Shown here: one piece after another, positions 36,296-46,881 of the stretch
How positions within the stretch are numbered: position 1 is the stretch's first letter
Layout of the letters: the number at the start of each line of letters is the position of its first letter
From: an uncultured Eisenbergiella sp.
GTDB taxonomy: Bacteria > Bacillota > Clostridia > Lachnospirales > Lachnospiraceae
Assembly: GCA_947630215.1 (NCBI GenBank)
Contig: CANRGX010000007.1
Location: 1-64,000, forward strand
Direction of reading: 5' to 3'
Length of the DNA stretch: 64,000 nt
Made by a program: the position numbers and the translations under genes
The notes under the pieces: model-generated
Databases searched by the model: none
What the model was told of the DNA's origin: nothing
Seen by the model: only the letters and a program-made list of their open reading frames with translations

Positions 36296-36986
36296 ATTTT
36301 CCCTCTCCTTTATTTTCTAACAAGGCTTCCAGTACAAGTAAATCCCGCTGCTCATCTATATCCAGATCAAATTCCGAGGGCATTTCGTACCCGTATAAAT
36401 TGTCGTTCAAACTGGTTTCGGCGGTCAAATCCCGGATTCTGTTAATATAAATCGCACCGTTCACAACATAATAATCCGGGAAATCCTGCCTTCGTACCGT
36501 GCTTTGACAGGGAAGCATAGACGTCAGCTTCCCCTCCTGATCCATCCGCCTCAGTAACAGCGGATGGTTTCTTGCGGGAGAGATACTCAACAGAGACGGA
36601 TATTGATTGTCAATCATCAGCTCCAGCGCTTCATCAATATGCAACGCGGTTCTCAACGGCTGTGTCGGCTGCAGCAAAACCAGATAATCAAAGCATTCAC
36701 CCATTTTTTCAACAACGTGGAGCAACACATCAATCGTCCTGCTGGTATCCTGCGCAAGCTCCTTCGGACGGTTCAACACTTCGGCTCCTTCCCGCAATGC
36801 GACCTCCCCGATGGAACTGTCATCTGTGCTGACAATTATCTTATCAATATATTTTGAGGCTCTCGCCGCATCAAGGGTATAGGTTATCAGTTCCTTTCCC
36901 TTTACCTTCACAATATTTTTATGGGGAATCCCCCGGCTGCCGCCCCTTGCCGGAACAACTGCCAGGATCTTATAATTTTTATACAT
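36285..36986 (-). CDS. neuA: CMP-N-acylneuraminate cytidylyltransferase
   Basis: A 233-residue enzyme that couples CTP to a sialic (nonulosonic) acid. The N-terminal nucleotide-binding signature VVPARGGSRGIPHKN (about 10-24) is diagnostic; LLQPTQPLRTA (about 103) and the C-terminal EFDLDIDEQRD also match NeuA. AAAGGGAAGG lies upstream of the ATG. It follows neuC and neuB in the same direction, completing a sialic acid activation set. Confidence 0.93.
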   Translation of the reverse strand: MYKNYKILAVVPARGGSRGIPHKNIVKVKGKELITYTLDAARASKYIDKIIVSTDDSSIGEVALREGAEVLNRPKELAQDTSRTIDVLLHVVEKMGECFDYLVLLQPTQPLRTALHIDEALELMIDNQYPSLLSISPARNHPLLLRRMDQEGKLTSMLPCQSTVRRQDFPDYYVVNGAIYINRIRDLTAETSLNDNLYGYEMPSEFDLDIDEQRDLLVLEALLENKGEGKYVN

Positions 36987-37000
36987 TTTGAACCTTCCCT

Positions 37001-38146
37001 TTAGTCATTTGACCATTTGAGATCAATAAATTTCTTCTGAATATCGAACTTCCAGATTTCATCCTGATGAAGGATATCCAAAAACATCCGCGTACTATTT
37101 CCCATTCCGAAATGTTTCCCGGAAAAACGATATTGCTCCACCTTCCTTATCGCATTTTTAATATCCTCTTTATCTTCTTTTACATGCTGTATATTTTTTA
37201 TCGCATTCTCATCATATCTTCCGCTTTGCCGGCTCCCTATATCAATAGACGGGATGCCGTATATCTCGCTTTCCCTGATCCCTGCGCTTGAATTTCCGAT
37301 AATAAATTTTGCATTTTTCAATAAAGTAAGAAAATATTCAAACCGGATACTGGGAAATACACGAAAGCGTTTACTGTTGCTAAATTTTTTGTATTCTTCC
37401 AATATAATCTCGGAGCCCAAATCATTATTCGGATAAATGACAATATAGTTTTCACCCGATTCAAGGACCGCACCGACAACCCGGCTGATTCTATCGGATA
37501 TAGATTCGTATTCCGTGGTCACCGGATGGTACATCAAAATACCGTACTCCTCAAACGGAATGTCATAGCGCTTTTTACACATGGGAAAAGCAGGCAGATG
37601 AGGGGACAACATGATATCAATATCCGGAGAACCGATAACATATATTCTTGCTTCCTCCTCTCCCAACTGAATCAGCCTGTTTCTGGCCTCGTTGTTACAG
37701 ACCATATGTATATGGGCAAACTTGGATATGGCATGACGGATAGACTCATCAATGGTCCCTGAAAGCTCTCCGCCCTCGATATGAATCACCCGTACATTCT
37801 TTAACGCACCGACAATGGCGCCGGCAAGGGCCTCTATGCGGTCCCCGTGAACAACGATCATATCAATCCCTACTTTTTGTATATAACCGCTCAGTTCACA
37901 GATTACATCTCCCAGATTGTAACTCATATCATTTGTCAGCGCCAAGCCAAATGCCAGATATATATTTTCATAATGGTCCTTTTCGATTTCCCGAAACGTA
38001 TTACCAAACTGCGGAAGCAGATGCATACCGGATACAAAAACAAAAACTTCAAAATCCTCATCTTCATCCACAGCACGAAGCAGACTCTTTATTTTCCCGT
38101 AATCCGCACGGGTGCCGGTTATAAATAATACCTTTTTTCGCATCAT
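37001..38146 (-). CDS. neuC: UDP-N-acetylglucosamine 2-epimerase, hydrolysing (NeuC type)
   Basis: A 381-residue enzyme of the epimerase-2 (GT-B) fold that converts UDP-HexNAc to the free 2-epimer, such as ManNAc. Features: FITGTRADYGK at the start, VVHGDRIEALAGA (about 98), HIEGGELSGTIDE (about 121), HPVTTE and IGNSSAGIRE near the end. Because no aminotransferase or C4,6-dehydratase typical of legionaminic acid is present nearby, a Neu5Ac-type product is the simplest reading. It begins 7 bases after neuB ends. Confidence 0.92.
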   Translation of the reverse strand: MMRKKVLFITGTRADYGKIKSLLRAVDEDEDFEVFVFVSGMHLLPQFGNTFREIEKDHYENIYLAFGLALTNDMSYNLGDVICELSGYIQKVGIDMIVVHGDRIEALAGAIVGALKNVRVIHIEGGELSGTIDESIRHAISKFAHIHMVCNNEARNRLIQLGEEEARIYVIGSPDIDIMLSPHLPAFPMCKKRYDIPFEEYGILMYHPVTTEYESISDRISRVVGAVLESGENYIVIYPNNDLGSEIILEEYKKFSNSKRFRVFPSIRFEYFLTLLKNAKFIIGNSSAGIRESEIYGIPSIDIGSRQSGRYDENAIKNIQHVKEDKEDIKNAIRKVEQYRFSGKHFGMGNSTRMFLDILHQDEIWKFDIQKKFIDLKWSND

Positions 38147-38153
38147 ACCCCCG

Positions 38154-39200
38154 TTACTCTGCCTTTATCATAGAATATTGCAGCTGTATATCCCGTTCGA
38201 TATCACAGGCCGCGCGCCGCCCAAGTATACTTTCATATTCTTCCGCCAGGATCCCTCCGACACCCGGCCGCTTTACCCATAAATTCTCCCTTGTGAAAGG
38301 TTCCCCGGCTTTTACCGGTTCAATGGTAACAACAGATGCAAAGGCAAAGTCCTCCGTCACTTTTTCTTCTCGAATAGCTTTTTTCTCTCCGTTGAGCATA
38401 AGCGGGATCTCGTCTGCCGCAGCAACAAGCTCCCTCAATCTCTGCTCATCCATAGAACACACGATATCCGGGCCGGTTCGTTCCATTTTATCTGTAAAAT
38501 GCCGTTCCACCAGACATGCGCCCAGAGCCATTGCTGCAATGCAGGCATTGTTATTCAGCGTGTGATCGGAAAGCCCAATCGGAGTATCCGGAAATTCCCG
38601 CATCATTTCCTGCATGGCCCCGAGTCTGACCCATTCCGGCCTGGTCGGATATAAATTGGTCGTATGCATAAGCGCATATGCGACGCCATGCTTTTCCAAT
38701 ATGTTTACCGCCTTAGCAATACTTTTGATATCATTCATCCCTGTAGATACAATCATCGGTTTATGAAACTGCGCCACATATTCGACCAAAGGATAATTGT
38801 TTAGCTCCCCGGATCCAATTTTATATGCCTGTACGCCAAATCTCTCAAGACGTTCGGCCGCTGCTCTGGAAAACGGCGTGCTTAAAAAAAGCATCCCCAG
38901 AGATTCTGTGTATCGCTTCAGTTCTTTTTCATCCTCCTCCGATAAAGCGCACCTTTTCATAATCTCATAAATCGACACATCGGAATTCCCCGGAATAACG
39001 GACTTTGCCGCATGGCTCATTTCATCGTCTACAATATGTGTCTGATGCTTGATCAATTTCGCGCCCGCCCTATGTGCCGCATCCACCATCAGCTTGGCAA
39101 CCTCAAGGCTGCCCTCGTGATTGATTCCAATCTCCGGAATTACCAAAGGCGTGCATCCTATTCCGACTTCAACAGATCCGATAAAAAATTTTTTTTGCAC
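38154..39200 (-). CDS. neuB: N-acetylneuraminate synthase with SAF domain
   Basis: A 348-residue enzyme that condenses PEP with ManNAc (or a related hexosamine). The TIM barrel has [25 protein letters not shown] and STGMND; the antifreeze-like SAF domain occupies about residues 285-348 ([15 protein letters not shown]). The start is a GTG at 39200 with GGGAGG eight bases upstream, placing its first 43 bases inside the end of the upstream flippase gene. It is distinct from the SAF-less NeuB-like protein encoded near 51 kb. Confidence 0.94.
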   Translation of the reverse strand: MQKKFFIGSVEVGIGCTPLVIPEIGINHEGSLEVAKLMVDAAHRAGAKLIKHQTHIVDDEMSHAAKSVIPGNSDVSIYEIMKRCALSEEDEKELKRYTESLGMLFLSTPFSRAAAERLERFGVQAYKIGSGELNNYPLVEYVAQFHKPMIVSTGMNDIKSIAKAVNILEKHGVAYALMHTTNLYPTRPEWVRLGAMQEMMREFPDTPIGLSDHTLNNNACIAAMALGACLVERHFTDKMERTGPDIVCSMDEQRLRELVAAADEIPLMLNGEKKAIREEKVTEDFAFASVVTIEPVKAGEPFTRENLWVKRPGVGGILAEEYESILGRRAACDIERDIQLQYSMIKAE

Positions 39201-40570
39201 TTTATTTTCCTCCCAAACATAACAGTCAAAACAGAAACGTAGGAAACCAGGACCAAATATCGAACGATTGTATGGCTATATAAAAATGCGCATATGCCGG
39301 AGGCCGCAAAACCAAGTACAACCGTTAATAACACCTTTTTATAACTGTATACCCCTGCATATCCCAGTCGGGCAACCAGAACCATATGAATCACCAAAAG
39401 CCACAAATAACCGGCCAGAGTCGTATAGGCGGCGGCGGTGTACCCGAATCTGGGAATGAAAACATAATTCAGTATCAAATTCAACAGCGCAGCAGATACG
39501 CTGGCAAATGCCATCCCCACTGTTTTCTTCTTGCATTGCTCTACGTTTACGAACATGGTATATAAGAATTGGCACACACACCCAAGCATTACCGGCGGCA
39601 TAACATATACGGCTTCCATATAGGAACGTCCGCCCATGATCCACAGGATTTCCGGAGCAATCAACATAACGGCTAAACTGCAGCAGGCAAAAACGTCTAT
39701 ATATTTAAAGGAAAAAAGCCGAATTTGATCATACTCCTCATTGGCAAGTTTTTCTGCAAGCCATGGGCTATATGCCATATTGCATGCCGTCAGTAATAAC
39801 ATCATGATAAGTCCGCAGTTGTATGCGAGACCGTATAAAGCGGTTTTCTCTGTTCCGCAAAAAAAGGTAATCATCAGTCTGTCCGTTGAATGAAGCACAA
39901 TCAACGATAAGGAATGCGGAATATACGGCAGCCCGATTTGTAACGCATATTTCCAACTGGACAGATAAATTCTCTTTTTTCTATGTGCAAAAAACAGGAA
40001 TAGCGCTCCGCCCAAAAAAATTGTTCCGACGGCCATTCCCAGAATAACGGCAGTCAGTTTATTTTCCAGAATAAGGGAAAATATAAGCGGGAAAATCAAA
40101 CTGCATACAGAGACAATTATACTGATCAGCGCATTCTTTTTATATGCAAAGCAGAATCTTTCCCTTGCCTGGAACAAATCCACCGCAGGGGAAAAAAGCA
40201 GATACAACATCATGATATTCAGATGCTGCCTTTCAATTCCAAAAAAAGGTTCCAGATATTCCCAAAAAATATTGAAAAAAACGGTCCATCCTGCTACGGA
40301 CATGAAACTGAGCAATAATACAGAAAAAATATAACTGTCAAACGTATCTGCGTAATCATACTTAGCACAGACCATTGTTGAAGATAGATTTAACGTAACA
40401 AGGATCGTCAAAATAGCCAACAGAGAAGTATAATTATTGTAGATTCCATATGATTGTTTGGTCAGGATACGCGTAAAAATCGGAATCGTCAAGTAACTGA
40501 TCCCGCGTACTAAAACATAAGAAAGCGTATACCATACTCCCGATTTTAAAGCTTTTATATTATTGTTCAT
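39158..40570 (-). CDS. Oligosaccharide flippase (second Wzx-like protein)
   Basis: A 470-residue membrane protein with about 14 hydrophobic segments. The opening [28 protein letters not shown] is typical of the flippase family (N-terminal amphipathic helix then first paired helices). It lies directly before neuB with a 43-base overlap, suggesting that it exports the sialylated unit. The C-terminus is basic and rich in A/T homopolymers at the DNA level. Confidence 0.88.
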   Translation of the reverse strand: MNNNIKALKSGVWYTLSYVLVRGISYLTIPIFTRILTKQSYGIYNNYTSLLAILTILVTLNLSSTMVCAKYDYADTFDSYIFSVLLLSFMSVAGWTVFFNIFWEYLEPFFGIERQHLNIMMLYLLFSPAVDLFQARERFCFAYKKNALISIIVSVCSLIFPLIFSLILENKLTAVILGMAVGTIFLGGALFLFFAHRKKRIYLSSWKYALQIGLPYIPHSLSLIVLHSTDRLMITFFCGTEKTALYGLAYNCGLIMMLLLTACNMAYSPWLAEKLANEEYDQIRLFSFKYIDVFACCSLAVMLIAPEILWIMGGRSYMEAVYVMPPVMLGCVCQFLYTMFVNVEQCKKKTVGMAFASVSAALLNLILNYVFIPRFGYTAAAYTTLAGYLWLLVIHMVLVARLGYAGVYSYKKVLLTVVLGFAASGICAFLYSHTIVRYLVLVSYVSVLTVMFGRKIKCKKNFLSDLLKSE

Positions 40571-40603
40571 AGTTTTCCTGTCTTTATAATACTCTTTCCT
40601 TTG

Positions 40604-42670
40604 CTAACTTAATTTTACAATAATCACTTCTTCATTCTCATACACAATACTTGAGGCTTCTAAAATATTTAAAATTGTTTCTTTATTTTCCGCAAAGGTC
40701 AAAAAGTAATCCACATCCTCATCGATCAACACTTCTATAGCCTGTTCATCTCCCTGTGCCGCGTCCATGATAATTTGATTATCTTTTTTCCAAATGCGGC
40801 GCTCTCCTATAATCCCAAAAGGATATTGGTAAAACATGGTGTCTTTTTGTAAATTTGCAGTAATTATGGCATAGTCCTCTGTATTCGACTTAATCCATAA
40901 TGCCGCTTCATATTCTTTCTCTGTAATAAGAATATTACCGTTCTCGTACGATGGCAGATCCGCGATCAGATCACATCTCGGCTCGCTATGATTATAAACC
41001 ATATATTTTGTCTGGTTTCTTTCTCCGCTGATTACCGATATTATTTTTGTGAGGCCCGACTCCATCGGGTAAAAAAAAGAATTGGAGCATACAAAATACC
41101 AGCTTCCAATCAAAAGGAGCAGCATAGCTCCAATCGGCTGTATCCTTTTCATTTTAGAATGTGCTTTTAAGAAATCACCCTCCATAAATTCTTCTATAAC
41201 TTTTAAAGAGAAACCTATTCCATACGGAATACCGGCCATTATAAAATACATTTGCGAATAGCCGCCCAGTTTTAATGCTCTTGTCAATATTACTCCGGTT
41301 ATAAATCCACAGAGTGTAATGATATCGACAACATCCGTTTTCCTATAATTAACCGCCAGGAGTACAACTGCAGCACAGAATAAGACAAATACTGCCGGCT
41401 GCGCCTTTAATACATAAAACAGCGAAAAAACAAATTCTCCAACAATGGGCAACTTGCTTGTAACCGAATAAACAGAAATCAACTCCGGTCTATCAGCCAA
41501 AAGCGATCTCCCCGTCCCTCCTCCCACAAAAGAGGCCGCTTTTGAAGCTGCTCCGCCTATAGGGCCGCTGACAACAAGGATATATAGCTTCAGGAAAAGC
41601 GAAAGCAAAACGCTTCCATATACGAATCCGCCAACAAGATTTCTTTTTTTCGGAATCAATACCCAACATACGCATGTTATGCCTATCATCAGCAATACGA
41701 TTGCTGCAATCGGTCCCTTGGTGCCAACACAGGTGAAGAAGCATATCAGTATGGCGGCAAATAATCTCCAGTTGAACCTGACTTCCTTAATCTGCTTCAT
41801 CCAGAAAGCCATTGTCAGCAGCCCGAATGCCGTACCTACATCGTAACCAAAGGGAGAGGTAAACAGATGGGAAATTATCGTCACCCTGACAAGCTGTTCG
41901 TCTCCTGTCGTAAACAACGCAAGAATCATTCCAAACGCAATATATGAGGGTTTTCTCAATACTGTCTTAAAAAAGCAATATGCTGCGCACACCAGCAATA
42001 TCGCTGACTGAACAAATGAAAACCCAAACACAAAACCATTAATGGGAATGCCCGTACACATACACACGACAGCTCCCTGCATACTGGAGAAATAATGGTA
42101 ATAATACGGGGCACCGATAATTCTGTAGTCTTCCGGGGGAAATTTCTTTGATAAACTGACAATATCTCCTGCCCAATAGAAAGAATCCCGATAATATGTA
42201 TTAAATCCCAGCAGCCCGGGACTCATATTATTTGCAGCGGAAACAAAAAACTGAAACAGTAAAACAAAAAGCAAGAAAAGATAGACAAAATTCTTCTTCT
42301 TTCTATCCAGTCTGCAAATTTGTTTCAAATGACCCGACTTAATCAAATATATAAAAGACAAAATACTGATGCAGTATAAGGATATTATCAGAGGTGTTTT
42401 TCCATAGAGGGGAAAAACAATCAAATAAAGAATTATATTAAAAGCATATCCAAATGCGTACGATATACCGAAGGTTTCCCAAAAATCCAAATTTTCAATA
42501 TCAATCAATTTGAGTACGGCATACCCAACGGTTAAAATCCCGAACGTTTGAAACAGGAGAAAAATAAGCGCATAAACTACGGAAATTTCTTGAAAAAAGG
42601 CGCTGATTCCACAATACACCAATAAAAGCAAAACGCTTATCATAACAGGGATTCTCAACCTGGCTTTCAT
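40604..42670 (-). CDS. Large polytopic membrane protein, GT-C-like
   Basis: A 688-residue protein with about 13 hydrophobic segments and a C-terminal soluble domain of about 140 residues (EKEYEAALWIKSNTEDYAIITANL). Outward-facing acidic loops and a tail of the 'ALxWIKxNT' type are common in GT-C-like membrane enzymes and related proteins of glycan clusters. The ATG follows AGGAGAG. The DNA here is strongly AT-rich compared with the flanks. I cannot assign a specific reaction; glycan polymerisation or decoration on the outer face is a guess. Confidence 0.6.
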   Translation of the reverse strand: MKARLRIPVMISVLLLLVYCGISAFFQEISVVYALIFLLFQTFGILTVGYAVLKLIDIENLDFWETFGISYAFGYAFNIILYLIVFPLYGKTPLIISLYCISILSFIYLIKSGHLKQICRLDRKKKNFVYLFLLFVLLFQFFVSAANNMSPGLLGFNTYYRDSFYWAGDIVSLSKKFPPEDYRIIGAPYYYHYFSSMQGAVVCMCTGIPINGFVFGFSFVQSAILLVCAAYCFFKTVLRKPSYIAFGMILALFTTGDEQLVRVTIISHLFTSPFGYDVGTAFGLLTMAFWMKQIKEVRFNWRLFAAILICFFTCVGTKGPIAAIVLLMIGITCVCWVLIPKKRNLVGGFVYGSVLLSLFLKLYILVVSGPIGGAASKAASFVGGGTGRSLLADRPELISVYSVTSKLPIVGEFVFSLFYVLKAQPAVFVLFCAAVVLLAVNYRKTDVVDIITLCGFITGVILTRALKLGGYSQMYFIMAGIPYGIGFSLKVIEEFMEGDFLKAHSKMKRIQPIGAMLLLLIGSWYFVCSNSFFYPMESGLTKIISVISGERNQTKYMVYNHSEPRCDLIADLPSYENGNILITEKEYEAALWIKSNTEDYAIITANLQKDTMFYQYPFGIIGERRIWKKDNQIIMDAAQGDEQAIEVLIDEDVDYFLTFAENKETILNILEASSIVYENEEVIIVKLS

Positions 42671-42683
42671 GCTTCTCTCCTAT

Positions 42684-43814
42684 TTACGTATCTATTACGA
42701 TCCAGTTTTCTTCCTGCAGTTCCATGATCTTACTTGTCCAGTTCAAAACGCTGTGATATGACTTTGATTGAATATTTTTAAAATACACTACTTTGAATTG
42801 ACGGTTCTCTCTGCATGCTTTCAGCAACAAGGTAGATACAGATAAAAATAACAACGGCGTTTCCGGAAATAAATCAAGAACCTCCTCTCCAGATATCGAC
42901 ATATAATCTGCCTTGACATTCAAATCGTCCCATTGATAAGGATATTCTTCTCTCGGGTGCGGTTTTATCAGGATGGCCTTATCTGCATATTCTTTTTTTA
43001 ACCATTTATGCAAAAATTCATAGATATAGTCTGCATGATAGTTTTCAACGAACGGCGCAGAGAAAATAATAAGGTCATATTTCTTTTCCGCTTCCCTTAT
43101 TCCTGCTTCCGGTTTTTGTTTCCTTTCCGTTTCATCTGCAAATAACTGTTTTATTTTCTTATAATTTCTATATTTCAGTTTGTCAGGAAGGCTGCTGTAT
43201 TTTATTATGCTGGAATCGCACTTCATTCTATATTGATACCCGTGGCTCACGAAATTCATAATATTCAGCTTGGCCAGGATGAAATAGAGTATCTGTTCCC
43301 AATTCACAACATTCCGTATATGAAAAAGCGGAGCATAGTCAGATAGTCCTTCTTCCATACATATTAGAATTTTTTTCGTCCCAATTCCAATGTTGATAAA
43401 TGTGTTTTCAATACTATTGCACCTTGAATGCACGATGATTTTTTTGTAATCCGTTTTTCCCGTAATACTCTCAATCAGTTTTTTGTCATAAAGATCACGC
43501 TTCCGGAAAAGATTCAGGAAAAAATAATTTACTACAATCTTTATTTTCTCTAACACCGGCAAATCCATTCTTCCATTTTCAACAACATATACATTCGAAA
43601 AAAAACCGCACTTCAAGCATTCGTTATACATTATATTTACTATTCTTTTTCCGGTGTTCCCAACGGTAAACGGAATGATTACAGCCTCCCATATCCCCTC
43701 CGGGTACATAGAATGATACCATTTTGTTTGAAAAAGCATATATTGGTTAGGAATGGCCACTAAAACTCTGTCTTCCTTTCCGATTTTTTCTTCATCTATC
43801 CCGTTTACACGCAT
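42684..43814 (-). CDS. Putative sialyltransferase (GT52/polysialyltransferase-like)
   Basis: A 376-residue GT-B-type protein. It carries the three short motifs shared by bacterial sialyltransferases: an acidic-acidic-Gly motif (EEG in CMEEGLSDY, 153-160), an HP motif (KPHPRE, 284-289) and an S-S/T motif (SVST, 325-328), in the right order and spacing. With neuABC a few genes downstream, CMP-sialic acid is the natural donor. The overall sequence is divergent and linkage or acceptor cannot be predicted. AT-rich like its neighbours. Confidence 0.7.
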   Translation of the reverse strand: MRVNGIDEEKIGKEDRVLVAIPNQYMLFQTKWYHSMYPEGIWEAVIIPFTVGNTGKRIVNIMYNECLKCGFFSNVYVVENGRMDLPVLEKIKIVVNYFFLNLFRKRDLYDKKLIESITGKTDYKKIIVHSRCNSIENTFINIGIGTKKILICMEEGLSDYAPLFHIRNVVNWEQILYFILAKLNIMNFVSHGYQYRMKCDSSIIKYSSLPDKLKYRNYKKIKQLFADETERKQKPEAGIREAEKKYDLIIFSAPFVENYHADYIYEFLHKWLKKEYADKAILIKPHPREEYPYQWDDLNVKADYMSISGEEVLDLFPETPLLFLSVSTLLLKACRENRQFKVVYFKNIQSKSYHSVLNWTSKIMELQEENWIVIDT

Positions 43815-43857
43815 AATGACTCCTATATATGAAATACCGGCATATGCTGGCTCAAAA

Positions 43858-44886
43858 TTACATCTCCACCAGTTGATAGATCAGGGCCGTCAGTTTATAC
43901 AATTTAAAACGGCTGTATCTTAATAATTGAATACACAAATTTTCATTTGCGTAATAAACATCTGCTGACTGCATCTTCAGTTTTTGATCATACGCTATCA
44001 TTTCTTCCTTTTTCACTTTGTTATTGTAACTTAATAAAACTGCATAAATCCCCTGAATATGGTTATTGATGTATCGTACATAAAACCTACATTGGTTTTC
44101 TGTCAATTTATCCTTATTCTGATTGTAATATGCGACCAGCCAATCTGCGACATCCATATACTGGCCATGGTTTTTCCGCCGGCTCTCCATAGCCACGCTC
44201 TGTCCGTCCCTTCCCAGCCAATATCGGCATATCGTCCAGTCCACATAGGTAACCGTTTTGGCATACCACAAAGAATAGAGGACATACTCTGTATCAATAT
44301 AAAAATGATGACAGTGGCACCGCACATTTGCCTTTTGTAAAACAGTATTCCTTATAAAATAATTGTGCATTCCAAACAGCGGGATCTGCTTTCCAAGATA
44401 GTCGTCCAATAATACTTCCCGGAAGCTTGGCAAGTTCTTAATTTTCCCTGCGTCTACTACTTTTTTCCCTTTTAATCCCTTAATTCCCCCGCCCTGAAGC
44501 ACCTTATCATCGGAATCTACTGTAACCATATCTGCGACGATCAAATCCGATTCGCATTTTTTCATATATTGTATAAGTTTGACATAATTCTCCGTATCCA
44601 CCCAATCATCAGCATCGGAAAGATATACATACTTTCCCGTTACCGCCTGTATACAGCTATTGATAGCGGAACCATGGCCCCCGTTTTCCTGGTGTATTAC
44701 TTTGACGACATCCGGATATCCGCTTTTATAATCATCCGCAATTTGGGCAGTACCGTCCGTCGAACCGTCGTCAACAATAATGATTTCTACGTCGTCTAAA
44801 ATCCGTTTATCCAATAATGTGGTCATGATTTTATTTAAATACTTTTCTGCGTTATAGGCCGCAATTCCTACGCTCAATATCTTCAT
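43858..44886 (-). CDS. Glycosyltransferase family 2
   Basis: A 342-residue GT-A enzyme. ILSVGIAAYNAEKYL opens the fold, DDGSTDGT (about 45) and the DxD-like DADDW (about 92) mark nucleotide-sugar and metal binding. The region after 220 is helical and lacks membrane segments, so it is probably peripheral. The ATG at 44886 follows CAGGAGA; an ORF extension of 30 residues upstream is not conserved-looking. Confidence 0.9.
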   Translation of the reverse strand: MKILSVGIAAYNAEKYLNKIMTTLLDKRILDDVEIIIVDDGSTDGTAQIADDYKSGYPDVVKVIHQENGGHGSAINSCIQAVTGKYVYLSDADDWVDTENYVKLIQYMKKCESDLIVADMVTVDSDDKVLQGGGIKGLKGKKVVDAGKIKNLPSFREVLLDDYLGKQIPLFGMHNYFIRNTVLQKANVRCHCHHFYIDTEYVLYSLWYAKTVTYVDWTICRYWLGRDGQSVAMESRRKNHGQYMDVADWLVAYYNQNKDKLTENQCRFYVRYINNHIQGIYAVLLSYNNKVKKEEMIAYDQKLKMQSADVYYANENLCIQLLRYSRFKLYKLTALIYQLVEM

Positions 44887-44914
44887 GTTCTTTCTCCTGT
44901 CTGCAATCATCCTT

Positions 44915-45820
44915 CTACTCTCCAAATGAATACATTTCCAGCTGCTTTCTAAAGCCTGCATTGGTATGATATTCATTCAGATAATATTCCCACAGCCGTT
45001 CTATGCCGCCGGTAAGATCGGTAAATGTAAATTCTCCTATTTCTGCAAGCAGCCTTGTGTTATCACCCGTATATGGCAGCTTATCCCCCCCTTGGCGTAT
45101 GCGGACGGGAAATCCTCTCCCGCACCTTTGTCCTATCAAATCCGCTATCTTGGAAAGTCTGACGGCACTTCCCGTACACACATTATAATCATGATATTCA
45201 GGGGTATGTTCAATATACCAAATCATAAGCCGGCGCAAATCATCGATATACAGATAATCAAATTCCATATCCTGATAAATGGAAATCGGAAACCCTCTTA
45301 ATATTCGGCACATATTATTCGAGATAAACCGCCGGTTCCATTCCTCATATTTCCCATATACGCCAAAGAGACGCAGATTATATATATTTTCTGACTTTCT
45401 TGCACTCTGGTTCATAATATATTTGGAAAACCCATAGGCATCCTGCGGAATGTGTGTCCCAAAGTATCCTTCCGACATATTGGGGATATAGTGCTGCGTA
45501 TCAAATTCTGCCCCCGAGCCAAAATAGTACAGCTTTTTATAGAGCTGGCTGCACCGTGCAAGATTCCAATACATTCTCAAATTTCCGTACAAAATGTCAT
45601 ACGGATTTACATTCTCTTTATTGATTCTGGTATTATTTGTATTGGCACAGTGAATTACCGTATCAAAAGAATGTTCCTCCAAATACTGTGCGGTCTTTTC
45701 CGTGTCCAGCAGATCCAGTTCATAACGGGACGGCGCGTATACCTGATACTGCTCTTTCAGACCTTCCGCCAGATTCCTGCCAATGAATCCACCGCCGCCT
45801 GTTACTAAAATCTTTTGCAT
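44915..45820 (-). CDS. NAD-dependent epimerase/dehydratase or sugar-nucleotide reductase
   Basis: A 301-residue extended SDR. The Rossmann motif is TGGGGFIGRN (7-16); the catalytic residues are Ser in FGSGAEF and Tyr/Lys in YGFSK. It lacks the long insertions of 4,6-dehydratases. In context it could be the 4-keto reductase or epimerase that finishes a CDP-dideoxy sugar, or an unrelated epimerase. It contains a G7 run (45085-45091) that is in frame. The ATG at 45820 follows AAGGGG. Confidence 0.85.
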   Translation of the reverse strand: MQKILVTGGGGFIGRNLAEGLKEQYQVYAPSRYELDLLDTEKTAQYLEEHSFDTVIHCANTNNTRINKENVNPYDILYGNLRMYWNLARCSQLYKKLYYFGSGAEFDTQHYIPNMSEGYFGTHIPQDAYGFSKYIMNQSARKSENIYNLRLFGVYGKYEEWNRRFISNNMCRILRGFPISIYQDMEFDYLYIDDLRRLMIWYIEHTPEYHDYNVCTGSAVRLSKIADLIGQRCGRGFPVRIRQGGDKLPYTGDNTRLLAEIGEFTFTDLTGGIERLWEYYLNEYHTNAGFRKQLEMYSFGE

Positions 45821-45862
45821 TCTTTTCCCCTTAAAACCGTCCGCCATACTGTAAAATTCCCG

Positions 45863-46813
45863 TCAGATACCGGCCGAATCTTCCGTTTCAAAATTGATTT
45901 CTTCCGTTGTAACCACATCAGGCAATGTGGACACCCGGTTCAATACTTCTCCCACATATTCCCCCAGGATCCCCAAAATAAAAATCTGTACGGATCCCAG
46001 GAAAAACATGCCGATCAATATCGGCGCAGTTCCCGCTTGAAAGCTGTGCCACCAGATCAGTTTTAGGACCAGGTAAACCAGCCCGATCACAAAACTAAAA
46101 AAGGAAAGTCCCAATCCCACAACTGTCATAATACGAATAGGCGCGGTTGAAGTGGTAACGAGAGAATTGACGGCAAAACTCAGATACCTCCATACATTAT
46201 AAGAGGATTTCCCACTTTTCCTCTTTTTCTGCGCGTAGGGGATCAGCTTCACCTCACATCCCATGTCTGCAATAGCAAACCGTAATTGAAAATCATAGTC
46301 TGTTTTCATATACCTTTCCAGAATATCTCTGTCGCAAAGAGTAATGCCTGATATATGCTCATATTGCGGTACATTGGATAAATTTTTTATAATCCTATAA
46401 TAAAAATGACGAAGGGCATATTTTATTTTTCCTTCCTCAGAACTGGTCTTCTGTCCGCAAACAATCTTATACCCTTCTTCCCAGCATTTTAAAAAATCAG
46501 GGATCAGCTCCGGCGGATCCTGAAAATCACAGGCAATAATAACCAGGACGTCACCGGTTACATATCTTGAGGCATTTTTGAAGGATCTGCCGTCTGTTCC
46601 GTAATTCCTGCTGTTCATCAGGACCTTAATATGCCTATCCTGAGACGCAAGTTCACGTAAAATTTCCTTTGTGCCATCGGTAGAACAGTTATCGGTAAAT
46701 ATTATCTCATACTCGTATGGGAGCTTTTGCATAATATCAGTCAGGGTTTCTGCCATATCCCGAACATTTCCCACTTCATTATAGCAGGGAACGGATATAC
46801 TTACTTTTTTCAT
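45863..46813 (-). CDS. GtrB/DPM1-like glycosyltransferase with C-terminal membrane helices
   Basis: A 316-residue GT2 enzyme of the undecaprenyl-phosphate glycosyltransferase type: VPCYNEVGNV near the start, FTDNCSTDGT, and two membrane helices near residues 230-300 (IMTVVGLGLSFFSF; PILIGMFFLGSVQIFILGILGEYVGE). Such enzymes load one sugar on undecaprenyl phosphate for use by GT-C enzymes on the outer face, of which the island has three candidates. The ATG at 46813 has AGGAG upstream. Confidence 0.88.
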   Translation of the reverse strand: MKKVSISVPCYNEVGNVRDMAETLTDIMQKLPYEYEIIFTDNCSTDGTKEILRELASQDRHIKVLMNSRNYGTDGRSFKNASRYVTGDVLVIIACDFQDPPELIPDFLKCWEEGYKIVCGQKTSSEEGKIKYALRHFYYRIIKNLSNVPQYEHISGITLCDRDILERYMKTDYDFQLRFAIADMGCEVKLIPYAQKKRKSGKSSYNVWRYLSFAVNSLVTTSTAPIRIMTVVGLGLSFFSFVIGLVYLVLKLIWWHSFQAGTAPILIGMFFLGSVQIFILGILGEYVGEVLNRVSTLPDVVTTEEINFETEDSAGI

Positions 46814-46881
46814 AACCATCATCTCCTGTATAAGATACCAATAGAACTGTGTGCTCCATAGTCCCGGCGTATCATGGATCC

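Noticed and set aside
39182-39196. A8/T6 homopolymers at the flippase-neuB overlap as a switch
   Set aside because: Both genes are intact as written and such runs are expected in AT-rich DNA; no evidence of a broken frame.
45085-45091. G7 run in the SDR gene as a second phase-variable tract
   Set aside because: The gene is in frame across it and seven bases is short for efficient slippage; noted only in the gene entry.
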